From: Ardenticatenaceae bacterium | GTDB taxonomy: Bacteria; Chloroflexota; Anaerolineae; Promineifilales; Promineifilaceae | Length of the DNA: 64,000 nucleotides | NCBI GenBank assembly: GCA_020634495.1 | Contig: JACKBR010000018.1 | Span: forward strand, 27,969 to 91,968 | Direction of reading: 5' to 3' | Shown: positions 24,849 to 33,382 of the stretch, piece after piece | Position numbering within the stretch: position 1 is the first letter of the stretch | Layout: each line of letters opens with the position of its first letter | Program-made: the position numbers and the translations under genes | Notes under the pieces: model-generated | What the model was told of the DNA's origin: nothing | Database searches by the model: none | What the model saw: the letters and a program-made list of their open reading frames with translations, nothing else

Positions 24849-25190
24849 ATGAACAAGGGGCTGAATAGAGTAATGATCATTGGTTGGGTCGATGGTGAAC
24901 CAGAAGTGCGGCAAACGCCCAATGGCCGACCAGTTGCTTCGTTCAGTGTCGCCACCTCCCGAACCTGGACCTCTTCGGATGGGGCCAGGCATGAAGAAAC
25001 AGAGTGGTTTAACGTGGTTGCCTGGGGCAGTTTGGCAGAAATTAGCAGCAAACGCCTGGGGCACGGCCAGCAGGTTTATGTTGAAGGAAGATTACAAACC
25101 CGCAGCTGGGATGACAACAATGGGCGCAAGCATTTTCGGACAGAAGTGATTGCCCATGAATTGATTGCCCTGGCAGAAGGCAGCGTTTAG
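24849..25190 (+). CDS. ssb: Single-stranded DNA-binding protein, tail-less
   Basis: The product is 113 residues covering the complete OB-fold: G-W-V-D-G-E-P-E-V-R start, S-F-S-V-A-T-S, E-E-T-E-W-F-N-V-V-A-W-G, then V-Y-V-E-G-R-L-Q-T-R-S-W. It stops right after the OB domain. The usual Gly/Pro-rich linker and acidic D-D-D-I-P-F-like tip that recruit repair proteins are absent. It lies between rpsF and rpsR, the standard location of the housekeeping ssb. Confidence 0.93.
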   Translation: MNKGLNRVMIIGWVDGEPEVRQTPNGRPVASFSVATSRTWTSSDGARHEETEWFNVVAWGSLAEISSKRLGHGQQVYVEGRLQTRSWDDNNGRKHFRTEVIAHELIALAEGSV

Positions 25191-25256
25191 CTCTGTGTTT
25201 TTTGGGGATTGACTGGAATCTTATTGCCGATTGTATGAATAAGAGAGGAAACTAAA

Positions 25257-25487
25257 ATGCGTTCAAGAAATCAAGGGCCCAGAAGAAAGCGTTCCTGCAA
25301 CTTCTGTGTCGATAGCGTGAAGGTGATTGATTATAAGCAGCACGAGATGCTGAGCCGCTATGTGAATGAATTCGGCCGTATTCGGCCTCGTCGTCAAACG
25401 GGTACCTGCGCCAAGCACCAGCGTGCTTTGGCTGTGGCCATTAAACGGGCGCGTCACATTGCGCTGCTTCCGTTTGCAGACGAATAA
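25257..25487 (+). CDS. rpsR: 30S ribosomal protein bS18
   Basis: The product is 76 residues with the S18 core: D-Y-K near residue 25, then [15 protein letters not shown] and [13 protein letters not shown] Cys pair near residues 15-18 (C-N-F-C) suggests the zinc-binding variant of bS18. GAGG precedes the ATG. A strong intrinsic terminator follows at 25521. Confidence 0.95.
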   Translation: MRSRNQGPRRKRSCNFCVDSVKVIDYKQHEMLSRYVNEFGRIRPRRQTGTCAKHQRALAVAIKRARHIALLPFADE

Positions 25488-25520
25488 TCATCCTAAACAC
25501 ACCATGATACTGTGATCGTC

Positions 25521-25556
25521 ATCCTCCCGAAAGCTCAATGATTCGGGAGGATTTTT
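25521..25556 (+). terminator. Intrinsic terminator of the rpsF-ssb-rpsR operon
   Basis: An 11-bp perfect stem (ATCCTCCCGAA with TTCGGGAGGAT) with a 10-nt loop is followed by a run of five T. It lies 34 bp after the rpsR stop. Confidence 0.9.
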
Positions 25557-25592
25557 GTGGTCAAGTTGTGTCATTGGAGCACTTGAGAAATT

Positions 25593-26918
25593 ATGGCAAA
25601 AAAACGAGATACAACGACAGAAGATGCGCAGCGCCAATCACGTAAAGAGGTGCTGCTGGCCCGGAAACAGGCTCAGCAGACCCGCCAGATTCGTATTGGT
25701 GTGGCGGCGGTTGGTGGCTTGCTGCTTTTTGTTTTTCTGGCAGCCATTGTCAATGAGTTGATCATTGCCCCCAATCGTGCGGTCGCCATTGTGAATGAGC
25801 AAGAGATTAGCTTGAAGGATTGGCAAGATCGTGTTCGGTTTGAACGGGCGCAGCGCATTATTTTGCTAGAAAATCAGCTGGAGGCTTTTCAGGGTAATGT
25901 GGGTGTGGTGCAGCAGTTTGCCGGTCAGGCGATTAATGATTTGCTGCAAGCGGACTTGCTTGGCCAGAATACGCTGAACCAGATGATTGACGAGCTGGTA
26001 ATCCAGCAGGCAGCGGAGGCGCGGGGCATTACGGTAACGGATGCGGATGTGGATGCTGAAATTGGCAGCACCTTCAACTACTTTGATGGCGGTTTGCCCA
26101 CGCCGTTTCCCACGGCGACAGCCACGATTGAACCGACGCCTTCGATTACGCCGATTCCTACGGCCGTAATCACCGACATCATCCCCACGAATACCCCATT
26201 CCCCACCGCTACGCTTGGCCCCACAAACACGCCAGCGCCAACCGCCACCCCTGTTTCGGCTGAGTCGTTTCAGCAGGAATTTGGCGATCTCATGGCGCAG
26301 TTTGAAGAGCTGGGCGTTTCTGAAGAGCAGTACCGCAATATTGTGCGGGCGCAACTTTATCGGGAACGGCTGACGGAAGAGTTGGCCATTGCCAATGAAC
26401 TGCCGGAAGAGGCTGAACATGTGAGCTTCTTTGCCCTGCAATTTGGCAGTGAAGAAGAGGCGAACGAAGCCGCCGCTGTTATCGATTCTTCAGATTTTCT
26501 CTCGGTTTGGAATGAGATTCGCAGTCGCCCCGTTGGTCAAGACCCTGAATCGACGGCCCAAGAGTCTGAAGCCGTTTGGCAATCACAAGATACTGTGGCT
26601 ACGCAATACGGGCAGGCGGTGGCTGAGGCTGCCTTTGACATTGGAATTGGCGTGCCCAGTGGCATCATCTCGCAAACGGTGGATGCAGAAACTACGATTT
26701 ATGCGCTCATTCAGGTGTCGGGCCGTGAAGTACGGCCGTTATCCGCCTCAGAGCTGCAAACGTCAAAGTTAGAAAACCTGACCGCATTTATTGATGCCCA
26801 GCTCACGGGAAATCTGACCCTGACCGAGTATGATCGCGGCCGTACGCCAACATCCCCGGTGCTCGATCCCATCTTTACCACGCCGCCAACGGCCACACCC
26901 GCCGCAACGGGTGGATAG
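25593..26918 (+). CDS. Membrane-anchored SurA/PrsA-type peptidyl-prolyl isomerase
   Basis: The product has 441 residues, with one membrane helix at about 31-52 and the rest outside. Residues about 60-170 match a SurA N-terminal-type chaperone domain (V-N-E-Q-E-I-S, then I-D-E-L-V-I-Q-Q-A-A-E-A-R-G-I-T-V-T-D-A-D-V). Residues about 175-225 are an unusual Thr/Pro insert, splitting the chaperone domain. About 265-385 resembles a parvulin/PPIC rotamase region (E-E-A-E-H-V-S-F-F-A-L-Q-F-G, ending V-S-G-R-E-V-R-P-L). A second Thr/Pro tail ends the protein. It likely helps fold exported proteins. Confidence 0.75.
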   Translation: MAKKRDTTTEDAQRQSRKEVLLARKQAQQTRQIRIGVAAVGGLLLFVFLAAIVNELIIAPNRAVAIVNEQEISLKDWQDRVRFERAQRIILLENQLEAFQGNVGVVQQFAGQAINDLLQADLLGQNTLNQMIDELVIQQAAEARGITVTDADVDAEIGSTFNYFDGGLPTPFPTATATIEPTPSITPIPTAVITDIIPTNTPFPTATLGPTNTPAPTATPVSAESFQQEFGDLMAQFEELGVSEEQYRNIVRAQLYRERLTEELAIANELPEEAEHVSFFALQFGSEEEANEAAAVIDSSDFLSVWNEIRSRPVGQDPESTAQESEAVWQSQDTVATQYGQAVAEAAFDIGIGVPSGIISQTVDAETTIYALIQVSGREVRPLSASELQTSKLENLTAFIDAQLTGNLTLTEYDRGRTPTSPVLDPIFTTPPTATPAATGG

Positions 26919-26953
26919 CGGTTGGTGGAAAACCCTACTGAAAATCTTTACGA

Positions 26954-26980
26954 GGGCAGGTCTTAGACCTGCCCTTATTT
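26954..26980 (+). terminator. Intrinsic terminator after the PPIase gene
   Basis: A GC-rich 9-bp stem GGGCAGGTC / GACCTGCCC with a 3-nt loop is followed by TTATTT. It lies between the PPIase gene and the methyltransferase gene. Confidence 0.75.
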
Positions 26981-27007
26981 GCGTATTGCGCCAGTTGGGG
27001 CAAAATC

Positions 27008-27766
27008 ATGCGGATGAGTGAAGAAGTTAGCTGGTTAGAAGGCTCCATTTCTGTGGCTGCGGCTCTGTCGGGGCGCTGCCGACCTGTGGAAGCGGTGTAT
27101 ATTCAGGCTGGCAACGGCCGTCGCTGGGAGCGTCGGCTGGGGAAAATGCAGCGTCTGGCCGCTGGCCGCAATGTGCCGCTGCAAATTGTCGATGAATCAT
27201 TTATTGCGGAGCGGGTTACAGGGCAGTCGCATGGGGGAGTGGTGGCGGCTGTGGGGCCACGCCAGTTTGTACCGATGGCCTCGTTGGTTGCAGGGGTGGA
27301 ACGGCCGTTTGTTGTCATGCTAGATGGCCTTGAAGACCCGTTTAATTTTGGTCAGGCGCTGCGCTCGCTGTATGCTGCCGGAGTAAACGGCGTGGTTGTG
27401 CGACCGCGCAACTGGTTTACTGCCGCTGGCGTGGTGGCCCGCGCATCGGCTGGCGTTTCTGAACAGATGTCCATTGCCATTGCTGAAACGGCCGAATTAG
27501 CCGCTGATACATTTCGTGGCCTGGGTTTACAAATTGCAGCCACCAGCCACCAACAGGCCGTGACTCTTTATGAGGCTGATCTAACTCGGCCGCTCTTTTT
27601 ACTGCTTGGGGGTGAAAAAAGGGGCGTCACGCGCTCTTTTTTGGCTCAGGCTGACTTGGTTTTGCAAATCCCATACCAACAGCCAAAGTTCCAGCAATCG
27701 CTGGGGGTGGTCGCCTCGGCGGCGATTCTTGCTTTTGAGGTGATGCGCCAGCGGGCGCACAAATGA
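27008..27766 (+). CDS. SpoU/TrmH-family RNA 2'-O-methyltransferase
   Basis: The product has 252 residues. The C-terminal 150 residues form a SPOUT domain with the family motifs: D-G-L-E-D-P-F-N-F-G-Q-A-L-R-S (motif 1), L-L-G-G-E-K-R-G-V (motif 2) and Q-I-P-Y-Q-Q-P-K-F-Q-Q-S-L-G-V-V-A-S-A-A-I (motif 3, the knot). The N-terminal part is a short substrate-binding domain. It methylates a ribose 2'-OH in rRNA or tRNA; the position cannot be told. The two close ATGs (27008, 27014) have no clear Shine-Dalgarno. Confidence 0.87.
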   Translation: MRMSEEVSWLEGSISVAAALSGRCRPVEAVYIQAGNGRRWERRLGKMQRLAAGRNVPLQIVDESFIAERVTGQSHGGVVAAVGPRQFVPMASLVAGVERPFVVMLDGLEDPFNFGQALRSLYAAGVNGVVVRPRNWFTAAGVVARASAGVSEQMSIAIAETAELAADTFRGLGLQIAATSHQQAVTLYEADLTRPLFLLLGGEKRGVTRSFLAQADLVLQIPYQQPKFQQSLGVVASAAILAFEVMRQRAHK

Positions 27767-27772
27767 TGGCTT

Positions 27773-29092
27773 ATGAATGAGTTGGCGGAAACTGCACAAA
27801 AAAAGAGGTCTGGCTGGAAAACGGCCGTCAATATCATTGGCCCCATCCTTATCACCCTTCTAACCCTGGTTGTGGCCATCGAGGTTGGTTTCCGCCTGTT
27901 TTACCAGCTTATCCCCATCGAAGTTTGTGCCTCTGACCCCATCATTGGCACCTACACCTGCCAGCCCTATTTTGTGTACGATAAACCTGTGCGCATTGGC
28001 TACCGTTACACGCCAAATTTCAAGCTAGAGGGGCTTTGGAATCCGGCCAACCCCTACCTGGCTAACTCAGAAAACAGCACGGCTCCCACAGAGCGGGATG
28101 ATTCTTTTGAATACCGATTTGTTACCGATGATCACGGCTTCCCCAACGAGCCAGCCGTCTGGCAAGACCAATATGATATTGTGATTGCTGGCGACTCGTT
28201 TACCATTCGCACCGCGCCGACTACCTGGATTGAACGGCTGGAGCAGCACGCCGGGCAGGAGATTTTGACCTTGGGTGCGCCTAGCTGGAGTACGCTGAAC
28301 GAGGCCGAAGCGATCCGGCAGTTTGGTCTGGACAAGCAGCCACGCTATGTGCTGCTGATGTTTTTTGAGGGGAATGACATCATCAATACCCAGCAATATT
28401 TGGAACGCAAAGAGAGTGGCCTGGATTGGCGGGAATATGACATGCAAGATGTGTCGCTGTTCCGGCGGCTGCTCACGCCACATTTTGTGAGCTATCTGTG
28501 GCAGAAGCTCTTTCCGCCTGCTGAAGAAGCCGCGCCACACTATCGCTATCCAATTGTGGCCAACACGGAAGCGGGGCCGATTGAAACGGTGTTCAAGGAT
28601 ATTCATTTGCTGCCCTTAAGCGCTGATTATGATGCGTTAGCTGCTTCGGATGAGTTTACGGCCGTAAAATCCACTCTCGTCACCCTGAATGAAGAAGTTG
28701 CCGCCCAAGGAGCAGAACTGGTGGTGGTGTACATTCCCAGCAAGGAGCACGTGCTGTGGTCTCGTGTGTGGGACCCGGTGGACGTCAATAACGTGCTGGA
28801 GCGAACCGTAACGGTAACTTTGAGCGAAGGCGATCAGGGCACGCTACAGTGGGAACCCAACTATTTGAGTTATGAAAAATTCAACGAAACCACGCAAGCT
28901 CAGGAACAGTTGTTAACTGATTTTACAGCAGAGGCTGGCATTCATTTTCTAAACCTCACGCCAATTTTTTGGCAGGGCAGCATTGCCAACGGAGAGCTGT
29001 ATCATTATGGCGATCCGCATTGGAACCAGGCGGGTAATGACGTGGCGGCTGATGCCATTTGGGACTTTTTGCAGTCGTTGTCTGGGGAGTAG
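27773..29092 (+). CDS. SGNH-hydrolase-like membrane protein (acyltransferase-type)
   Basis: The product has 439 residues, with one N-terminal membrane helix (about 18-42) and an extracytoplasmic SGNH fold. I see the nucleophile block G-D-S-F-T near residue 140, an F-F-E-G-N-D-I block and a C-terminal D-P-H-W-N-Q-A-G block supplying the Asp-His pair. This pattern resembles AlgX/AlgJ-like and DHHW proteins that add acetyl groups to exported polysaccharides. Acetyl transfer rather than ester hydrolysis is a guess. The gene starts 7 bp after the methyltransferase stop. Confidence 0.7.
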   Translation: MNELAETAQKKRSGWKTAVNIIGPILITLLTLVVAIEVGFRLFYQLIPIEVCASDPIIGTYTCQPYFVYDKPVRIGYRYTPNFKLEGLWNPANPYLANSENSTAPTERDDSFEYRFVTDDHGFPNEPAVWQDQYDIVIAGDSFTIRTAPTTWIERLEQHAGQEILTLGAPSWSTLNEAEAIRQFGLDKQPRYVLLMFFEGNDIINTQQYLERKESGLDWREYDMQDVSLFRRLLTPHFVSYLWQKLFPPAEEAAPHYRYPIVANTEAGPIETVFKDIHLLPLSADYDALAASDEFTAVKSTLVTLNEEVAAQGAELVVVYIPSKEHVLWSRVWDPVDVNNVLERTVTVTLSEGDQGTLQWEPNYLSYEKFNETTQAQEQLLTDFTAEAGIHFLNLTPIFWQGSIANGELYHYGDPHWNQAGNDVAADAIWDFLQSLSGE

Positions 29093-29111
29093 GGTGGTTG
29101 GCAACGGCCGT

Positions 29112-29624
29112 TTACTGGGTCAGTTTACGCCAACTATAAAACGTCATGCCTAGGCCAATAAACGCACTGGAAAGCGCAAACGTAATAGCGGTAACCATGA
29201 TATTTGCATACGATTCAGTAGGCACATTGAACACAATCATAGCCAGACCCACAATTGCCATCATCAGCACACCACCAAGCACCCCGCAAAATGAACCAAA
29301 AATCAAAGATCGCATAAATGGCGAAGGCTCAGTGGCCTGATAAGACAGCGCTGTACGCAAAGGCTCCGGCAGCTCGTGAATCTCCAATTGCGCCCCCATT
29401 TGCAGCCGCAAAATAGCAAACTTTAGCGCCTGCCTTTGCGCAGCATCTGAAATTTCTCGCAAAGAGAGATAAACAGACTCGCCGCGCTGAATAATGCTCC
29501 TCGCGCAAAAAGCATCAAACCGGCGCGCCTGAAGCAATTGTGCTTGCAGCCGAGGCTGGGTGACCAACACAAAATCATCATTTTCTAAAGGCAATGACTT
29601 TTGGTGGGGGAAGGTTACTGTCAT
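29112..29624 (-). CDS. Two-TM hypothetical protein
   Basis: The product is 170 residues from the ATG at 29624; an in-frame TTG at 29660 is possible. The first 105 residues are soluble and charged. Two hydrophobic helices follow (about 115-138 and 143-163), with a short basic tail. No family is recognised. It is on the opposite strand from the flanking genes. Confidence 0.55.
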   Translation of the reverse strand: MTVTFPHQKSLPLENDDFVLVTQPRLQAQLLQARRFDAFCARSIIQRGESVYLSLREISDAAQRQALKFAILRLQMGAQLEIHELPEPLRTALSYQATEPSPFMRSLIFGSFCGVLGGVLMMAIVGLAMIVFNVPTESYANIMVTAITFALSSAFIGLGMTFYSWRKLTQ

Positions 29625-29825
29625 TTCAGGATTATGGGAGGACAGCAGTGGTCGGGTCAACGTGACATATGGTCTACTATTTCGCCGTACTGGATAGGGC
29701 GTGCTATAATTTTTTGGCTCTTTTCAAGACAAAATGCGGACAGTCTACAACCCGTTCGCAAAATCCAAACAGACCAATCCATTAAAAAAAATATAATGGA
29801 AAATCCCCCTTAAAGGAGTATGTAA

Positions 29826-30983
29826 GTGAATCTGCACGAATATCAAGCAAAACGATTATTTGCCGAACACGGCGTGCCGATTCCCAACGGTGACATCGCC
29901 TCAACCCCAGTGGAGGCGCGTGAAATTGCCCGGGAATTAGGCGGCAAGGTTGTCGTCAAGTCACAAGTGTTAATTGGCGGTCGCGGCAAAGCAGGCGGCA
30001 TCAAACTTGCCAATAATCCAAATGAAGCGGAAGCTGCTGCCGGGCAAATCCTTGGCATGAACATCAAAGGGTTTCAAGTTCACAAGGTATTGATCGATGA
30101 GCAGTCGCCCGGCGGCATTGACCAGGAAATTTACCTGGCGGTGCTCATTGATCGGGCTAAACGGCGGGCAATGGTCATGGCATCTGCGGAAGGTGGCATG
30201 GATATTGAAGAAGTGAATGAGCGGACGCCAGAAAAGATCTTCCGAGCCTACATTGAACCTGCCCTAGGGGTGCGCAGCTACCAAACAACGTATCTGGCTT
30301 CTGCTATGGATTTGCCCCGTGAGCTGTGGCGCGATTTTCACAAAATTGTCGTGGGCTTGTATTCATGTTTCAGAGCTAATGATGCCTCATTGACGGAAAT
30401 TAACCCGCTGGTTATTACCGGCAGCGGCAAGCTAATGGCGCTAGACGGGAAGATGTCGATTGATGACAATGGGTTGTTCCGGCAGCCCAAGCTTGCCGAG
30501 ATGCGTGATGTGGATGAGGAAACGGCCGCAGAAAAAGAAGCTCGTCTCAATGGAATAAATCTCATCCAGCTGGACGGAAACATTGGCTGTATGGTGAATG
30601 GGGCTGGTTTGGCAATGGCCACCATGGACGTGGTAAAGAAATTTGGGGAAGAACACAACTGTGCTCCGGCTAACTTCTTGGATATTGGCGGTGGAGCCAA
30701 AGCCGAGCAGGTTGCCACGGCGCTGCGCCTCATTTTGTCTGATGCCCGTGTAAAAGCAGTCCTGATCAATATTTTTGGGGGCATTACGCGTGGTGATGAA
30801 GTAGCAAAGGGTATTTTAGAAGCGCTAAATGAAGTGCAGACGGATGTGCCGATGGTTGTACGTCTGGCTGGTACAAACGCGGCTGAGGGGATGGCCATTT
30901 TAGCAAATTCCGAAATGGAAACGGCCGTTACCCTCTCAGATGCAGCACAAAAAGCGGTTGCCGCCGCAAAGGGGGCCAAATAA
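29826..30983 (+). CDS. sucC: Succinyl-CoA synthetase beta subunit
   Basis: The 385-residue protein has the standard N-terminus (M-N-L-H-E-Y-Q-A-K) and an ATP-grasp domain with [15 protein letters not shown]. It also has E-I-N-P-L-V-I-T and the C-terminal CoA-binding part with [10 protein letters not shown]. With SucD it forms ATP or GTP from succinyl-CoA in the citric acid cycle. It starts at GTG 29826 behind AAAGGAG. An A/T-rich TATAAT-like box lies at 29792-29797. The stop overlaps the sucD start by one base. Confidence 0.97.
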   Translation: MNLHEYQAKRLFAEHGVPIPNGDIASTPVEAREIARELGGKVVVKSQVLIGGRGKAGGIKLANNPNEAEAAAGQILGMNIKGFQVHKVLIDEQSPGGIDQEIYLAVLIDRAKRRAMVMASAEGGMDIEEVNERTPEKIFRAYIEPALGVRSYQTTYLASAMDLPRELWRDFHKIVVGLYSCFRANDASLTEINPLVITGSGKLMALDGKMSIDDNGLFRQPKLAEMRDVDEETAAEKEARLNGINLIQLDGNIGCMVNGAGLAMATMDVVKKFGEEHNCAPANFLDIGGGAKAEQVATALRLILSDARVKAVLINIFGGITRGDEVAKGILEALNEVQTDVPMVVRLAGTNAAEGMAILANSEMETAVTLSDAAQKAVAAAKGAK

Positions 30984-31861
30984 TGAGCATTCTCGTTGAT
31001 AAAAACACACGCCTGCTGGTTCAAGGCATTACCGGCCGTGAAGGCAGCTTCCACACCACGCAAATGATTGAATATGGCACCAACGTTGTGGGCGGTGTAA
31101 CGCCCGGCAAAGGCGGCCAATGGTTCAGCGCTGGTGATAAAAAGGTACCCGTTTTTGATACGGTTCAAGAAGCCGTCATTGCCACAGGGGCCAATGCTTC
31201 CCTTATTTTTGTGCCGGCTCGTTTTGCTGTTGATGCTATTTATGAAGCGGCCGATGCTGGCGTCGCCCTGGTCATTTGCCTGACTGAGCATATTCCCGTG
31301 CTGGATATGATTGCCGCCCGCGCCTACCTGGACACACGAAACGTTCGCCTGGTGGGGCCAAACTGCCCTGGCTTGCTCACTCCCGGTGAAGCCAAAGTGG
31401 GCATTATTCCTGGCTCCATTGCTATGCCCGGTCATGTTGGCGTCGTTTCCAAAAGCGGTACGTTGACCTATGAAGTGATTGATGCTTTAACAAAGCTTGG
31501 TCTGGGCCAATCGACCTGTGTTGGCATTGGGGGCGATCCGATTGCCGGAACCAACTTCATTGACGTACTGGCCTTGTTTGAAGAAGACCCGGCCACCGAG
31601 CAGATTGTGATGATTGGTGAAATTGGCGGCAACGCTGAAGAACAAGCGGCGGCTTACATTGCTCAGCATGTAACCAAACCCGTTACCTCCTTCATTGCTG
31701 GCCGCACCGCCCCTCCCGGCAAGCGAATGGGCCATGCTGGGGCCATTGTGGAAGGCAAAAGCGGTACGGCCGAAAGTAAGGTGGCCGCTTTGCGTGACGC
31801 TGGCGTGCGGGTGGCCGACAATCCCGACGATATTGCCCGGATCGTCGCTTCGCGACAGTGA
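30983..31861 (+). CDS. sucD: Succinyl-CoA synthetase alpha subunit
   Basis: The 292-residue protein carries the CoA-binding Rossmann fold ([12 protein letters not shown]) and the P-N-C-P-G-L motif. It has the active-site region G-E-I-G-G-N-A-E-E and the phosphohistidine site G-H-A-G-A-I near residue 250. Length and motif order are normal. It is co-translated with sucC through a TAATG overlap. Confidence 0.97.
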   Translation: MSILVDKNTRLLVQGITGREGSFHTTQMIEYGTNVVGGVTPGKGGQWFSAGDKKVPVFDTVQEAVIATGANASLIFVPARFAVDAIYEAADAGVALVICLTEHIPVLDMIAARAYLDTRNVRLVGPNCPGLLTPGEAKVGIIPGSIAMPGHVGVVSKSGTLTYEVIDALTKLGLGQSTCVGIGGDPIAGTNFIDVLALFEEDPATEQIVMIGEIGGNAEEQAAAYIAQHVTKPVTSFIAGRTAPPGKRMGHAGAIVEGKSGTAESKVAALRDAGVRVADNPDDIARIVASRQ

Positions 31862-31864
31862 TTT

Positions 31865-31937
31865 GGTAATCAGTAATCAGTGAACAGTATTCAGTTTTCT
31901 GAATAGTGATTCACTGATTACTGGCCTTCTGATTACC
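31865..31937. repeat. Long hairpin built from CAGTAAT-type repeats
   Basis: GGTAATCAG (31865-31873) pairs with 31929-31937. TAATCAGTGAA (31874-31884) pairs with 31910-31920. CAGTATTCAG (31885-31894) pairs with 31899-31908 with one mismatch. Together they make a long stem with one small bulge between sucD and rsmD. It shares heptamers with the repeat at 17567-17601. It may also serve as a transcript 3' end. Confidence 0.7.
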
Positions 31938-31941
31938 GAAA

Positions 31942-32511
31942 ATGCGCGTCATCAGCGGTAGTGCCAGGGGAAGCCGGTTGAAGCGGGTGCCAGGTGATTC
32001 TACCCGCCCGATAATGGACCGCGTTAAAGAGAGCTTGTTCAACATTTTGGGCAAGGTAGATGGCGAAGTTTGGCTGGATTTGTTTGCCGGAACGGGGCAG
32101 GTGGGGATTGAGGCGTTGAGCCGGGGCGCAGCTGAGGTTGTTTTTATAGACAAGGTGCGCCCGGCGATCAAAACTATCCAGGCAAATTTACAGACCACGC
32201 GCTTGCAGCAGCAGGGGAAGGTGGTTCAGGCGGATGCGTTTGATTATTTGGCCCGAAGCGCTCAGGCGGGGAACGGCCGTTTCCACCTCATCTACGTCGC
32301 TCCGCCGCAATATGTGGGTTTATGGCAAAAAGTAATGGCTGTGTTGGATGAACGGCCGTCTGCCTGGCTCACCTCGGCAGGCATCATCGTTGTACAAATC
32401 GATCCCAAAGAGTACGAACCCCTTACCTTGCAAAATCTATCGCTTTACGACAGCCGAACTTACGGCAACACCCAACTTTGCTTTTATGAGCAAGCGGCTA
32501 CTGCAACGTGA
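31942..32511 (+). CDS. rsmD: RsmD-type 16S rRNA guanine-N2 methyltransferase
   Basis: The 189-residue protein has the RsmD start (M-R-V-I-S-G-S-A-R-G), the T-R-P-x-x-D-R-V-K-E-S-L-F-N-I-L helix and the SAM-binding motif D-L-F-A-G-T-G-Q-V-G-I-E-A-L. The catalytic motif, normally D-P-P-Y, reads V-A-P-P-Q-Y (residues 119-124): the Asp is Ala and a Gln is inserted. The rest is complete. It would methylate G966 of 16S rRNA if active. Its last 14 bp overlap the convergent gene. Confidence 0.83.
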   Translation: MRVISGSARGSRLKRVPGDSTRPIMDRVKESLFNILGKVDGEVWLDLFAGTGQVGIEALSRGAAEVVFIDKVRPAIKTIQANLQTTRLQQQGKVVQADAFDYLARSAQAGNGRFHLIYVAPPQYVGLWQKVMAVLDERPSAWLTSAGIIVVQIDPKEYEPLTLQNLSLYDSRTYGNTQLCFYEQAATAT

Positions 32512-33277
32512 CCTGAATGACGCATTGCGAAATGATATTTTGTGATTGGTCGGCTGCGGAGAGCCGGATGAGGTAAGGGCCGGTGGCCCACTGGCTCAGG
32601 TTGACGCTTCCCAAGAACCCTTCCTGCACCGTTTGCTCAATGTTTCTCCCCAACAAAGACGCCCACTGGCCGCCCGTCTGCGGCCCGTTGGCCTCCAATG
32701 TGTAATAGCCAAAATCTTCAAAATCCACCGTACCATTAAACATGATTGTGCCAGACACCACAGAGCCGTTGCGCGGCTGGCTGATGTTTAGCTGGATAGT
32801 GCAGCCAACTGAGGGTGTGGGTGGGGGGAGTGGTGTGCCAACGGCCGTTTCCGTGGCTTCTGGGGTTGTTTCTGCCGGGTTTGGGGCAGGTTCCCCAGGA
32901 TTGCTGGCGAGGGTAATGGTTGGCACCAGCGGTGGGGTTGGCGTTGGCTGGCGGGTTAGCAATGGAGTGGGGGAAGCCAGCGGCGTGCGAAAGATGTCTG
33001 GGGTGGGGGTAGCTGGCCGCAGCAGCGATGCAGGCAAGGTAGGCGCTATCTGGCTGTTGACATAGTAAACCCCGCCAATAATGCCCGACAAGATTAAAAT
33101 GATAATAAGCGCCGTGTTTCGGGTATGGGTATTGGTTTCCCGTTCCAGATTAAAGATGGCGACTCGCAGCCGTTGTTGGGCGCGGAAAAACTCAATCAGA
33201 TACCAAAACAGTCCCATTGCAGAGACAATATAAATCCAGACATCGTTGTGTAGAATGAAGACGTAAAATTGATCCAT
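32498..33277 (-). CDS. Membrane protein with Thr/Pro linker and Ig-like domain
   Basis: The product is 259 residues from the ATG at 33277; the longer frame to 33322 has a Cys-rich start that looks spurious. A hydrophobic stretch at about 5-28 and a second membrane helix at about 54-72 are followed by a Thr/Pro-rich linker (about 80-155). A C-terminal beta-sandwich (about 160-259) starts with a Cys and contains I-S-x-P-x-x-G-S-V-V-S-G-T. Such domains resemble Ig-like or glucodextranase-B-like modules. Function unknown, probably surface-exposed. Confidence 0.6.
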   Translation of the reverse strand: MDQFYVFILHNDVWIYIVSAMGLFWYLIEFFRAQQRLRVAIFNLERETNTHTRNTALIIILILSGIIGGVYYVNSQIAPTLPASLLRPATPTPDIFRTPLASPTPLLTRQPTPTPPLVPTITLASNPGEPAPNPAETTPEATETAVGTPLPPPTPSVGCTIQLNISQPRNGSVVSGTIMFNGTVDFEDFGYYTLEANGPQTGGQWASLLGRNIEQTVQEGFLGSVNLSQWATGPYLIRLSAADQSQNIISQCVIQVTLQ

Positions 33278-33382
33278 TTCGATGTTGCGTTCGCAAGTAC
33301 ACAGACAAACAAAGGCGCACATTTTGTGCGTCTGTCAATTCTAGCTGATTTAGCGAATCACAGAAAGGATTGTATCGTGGAT

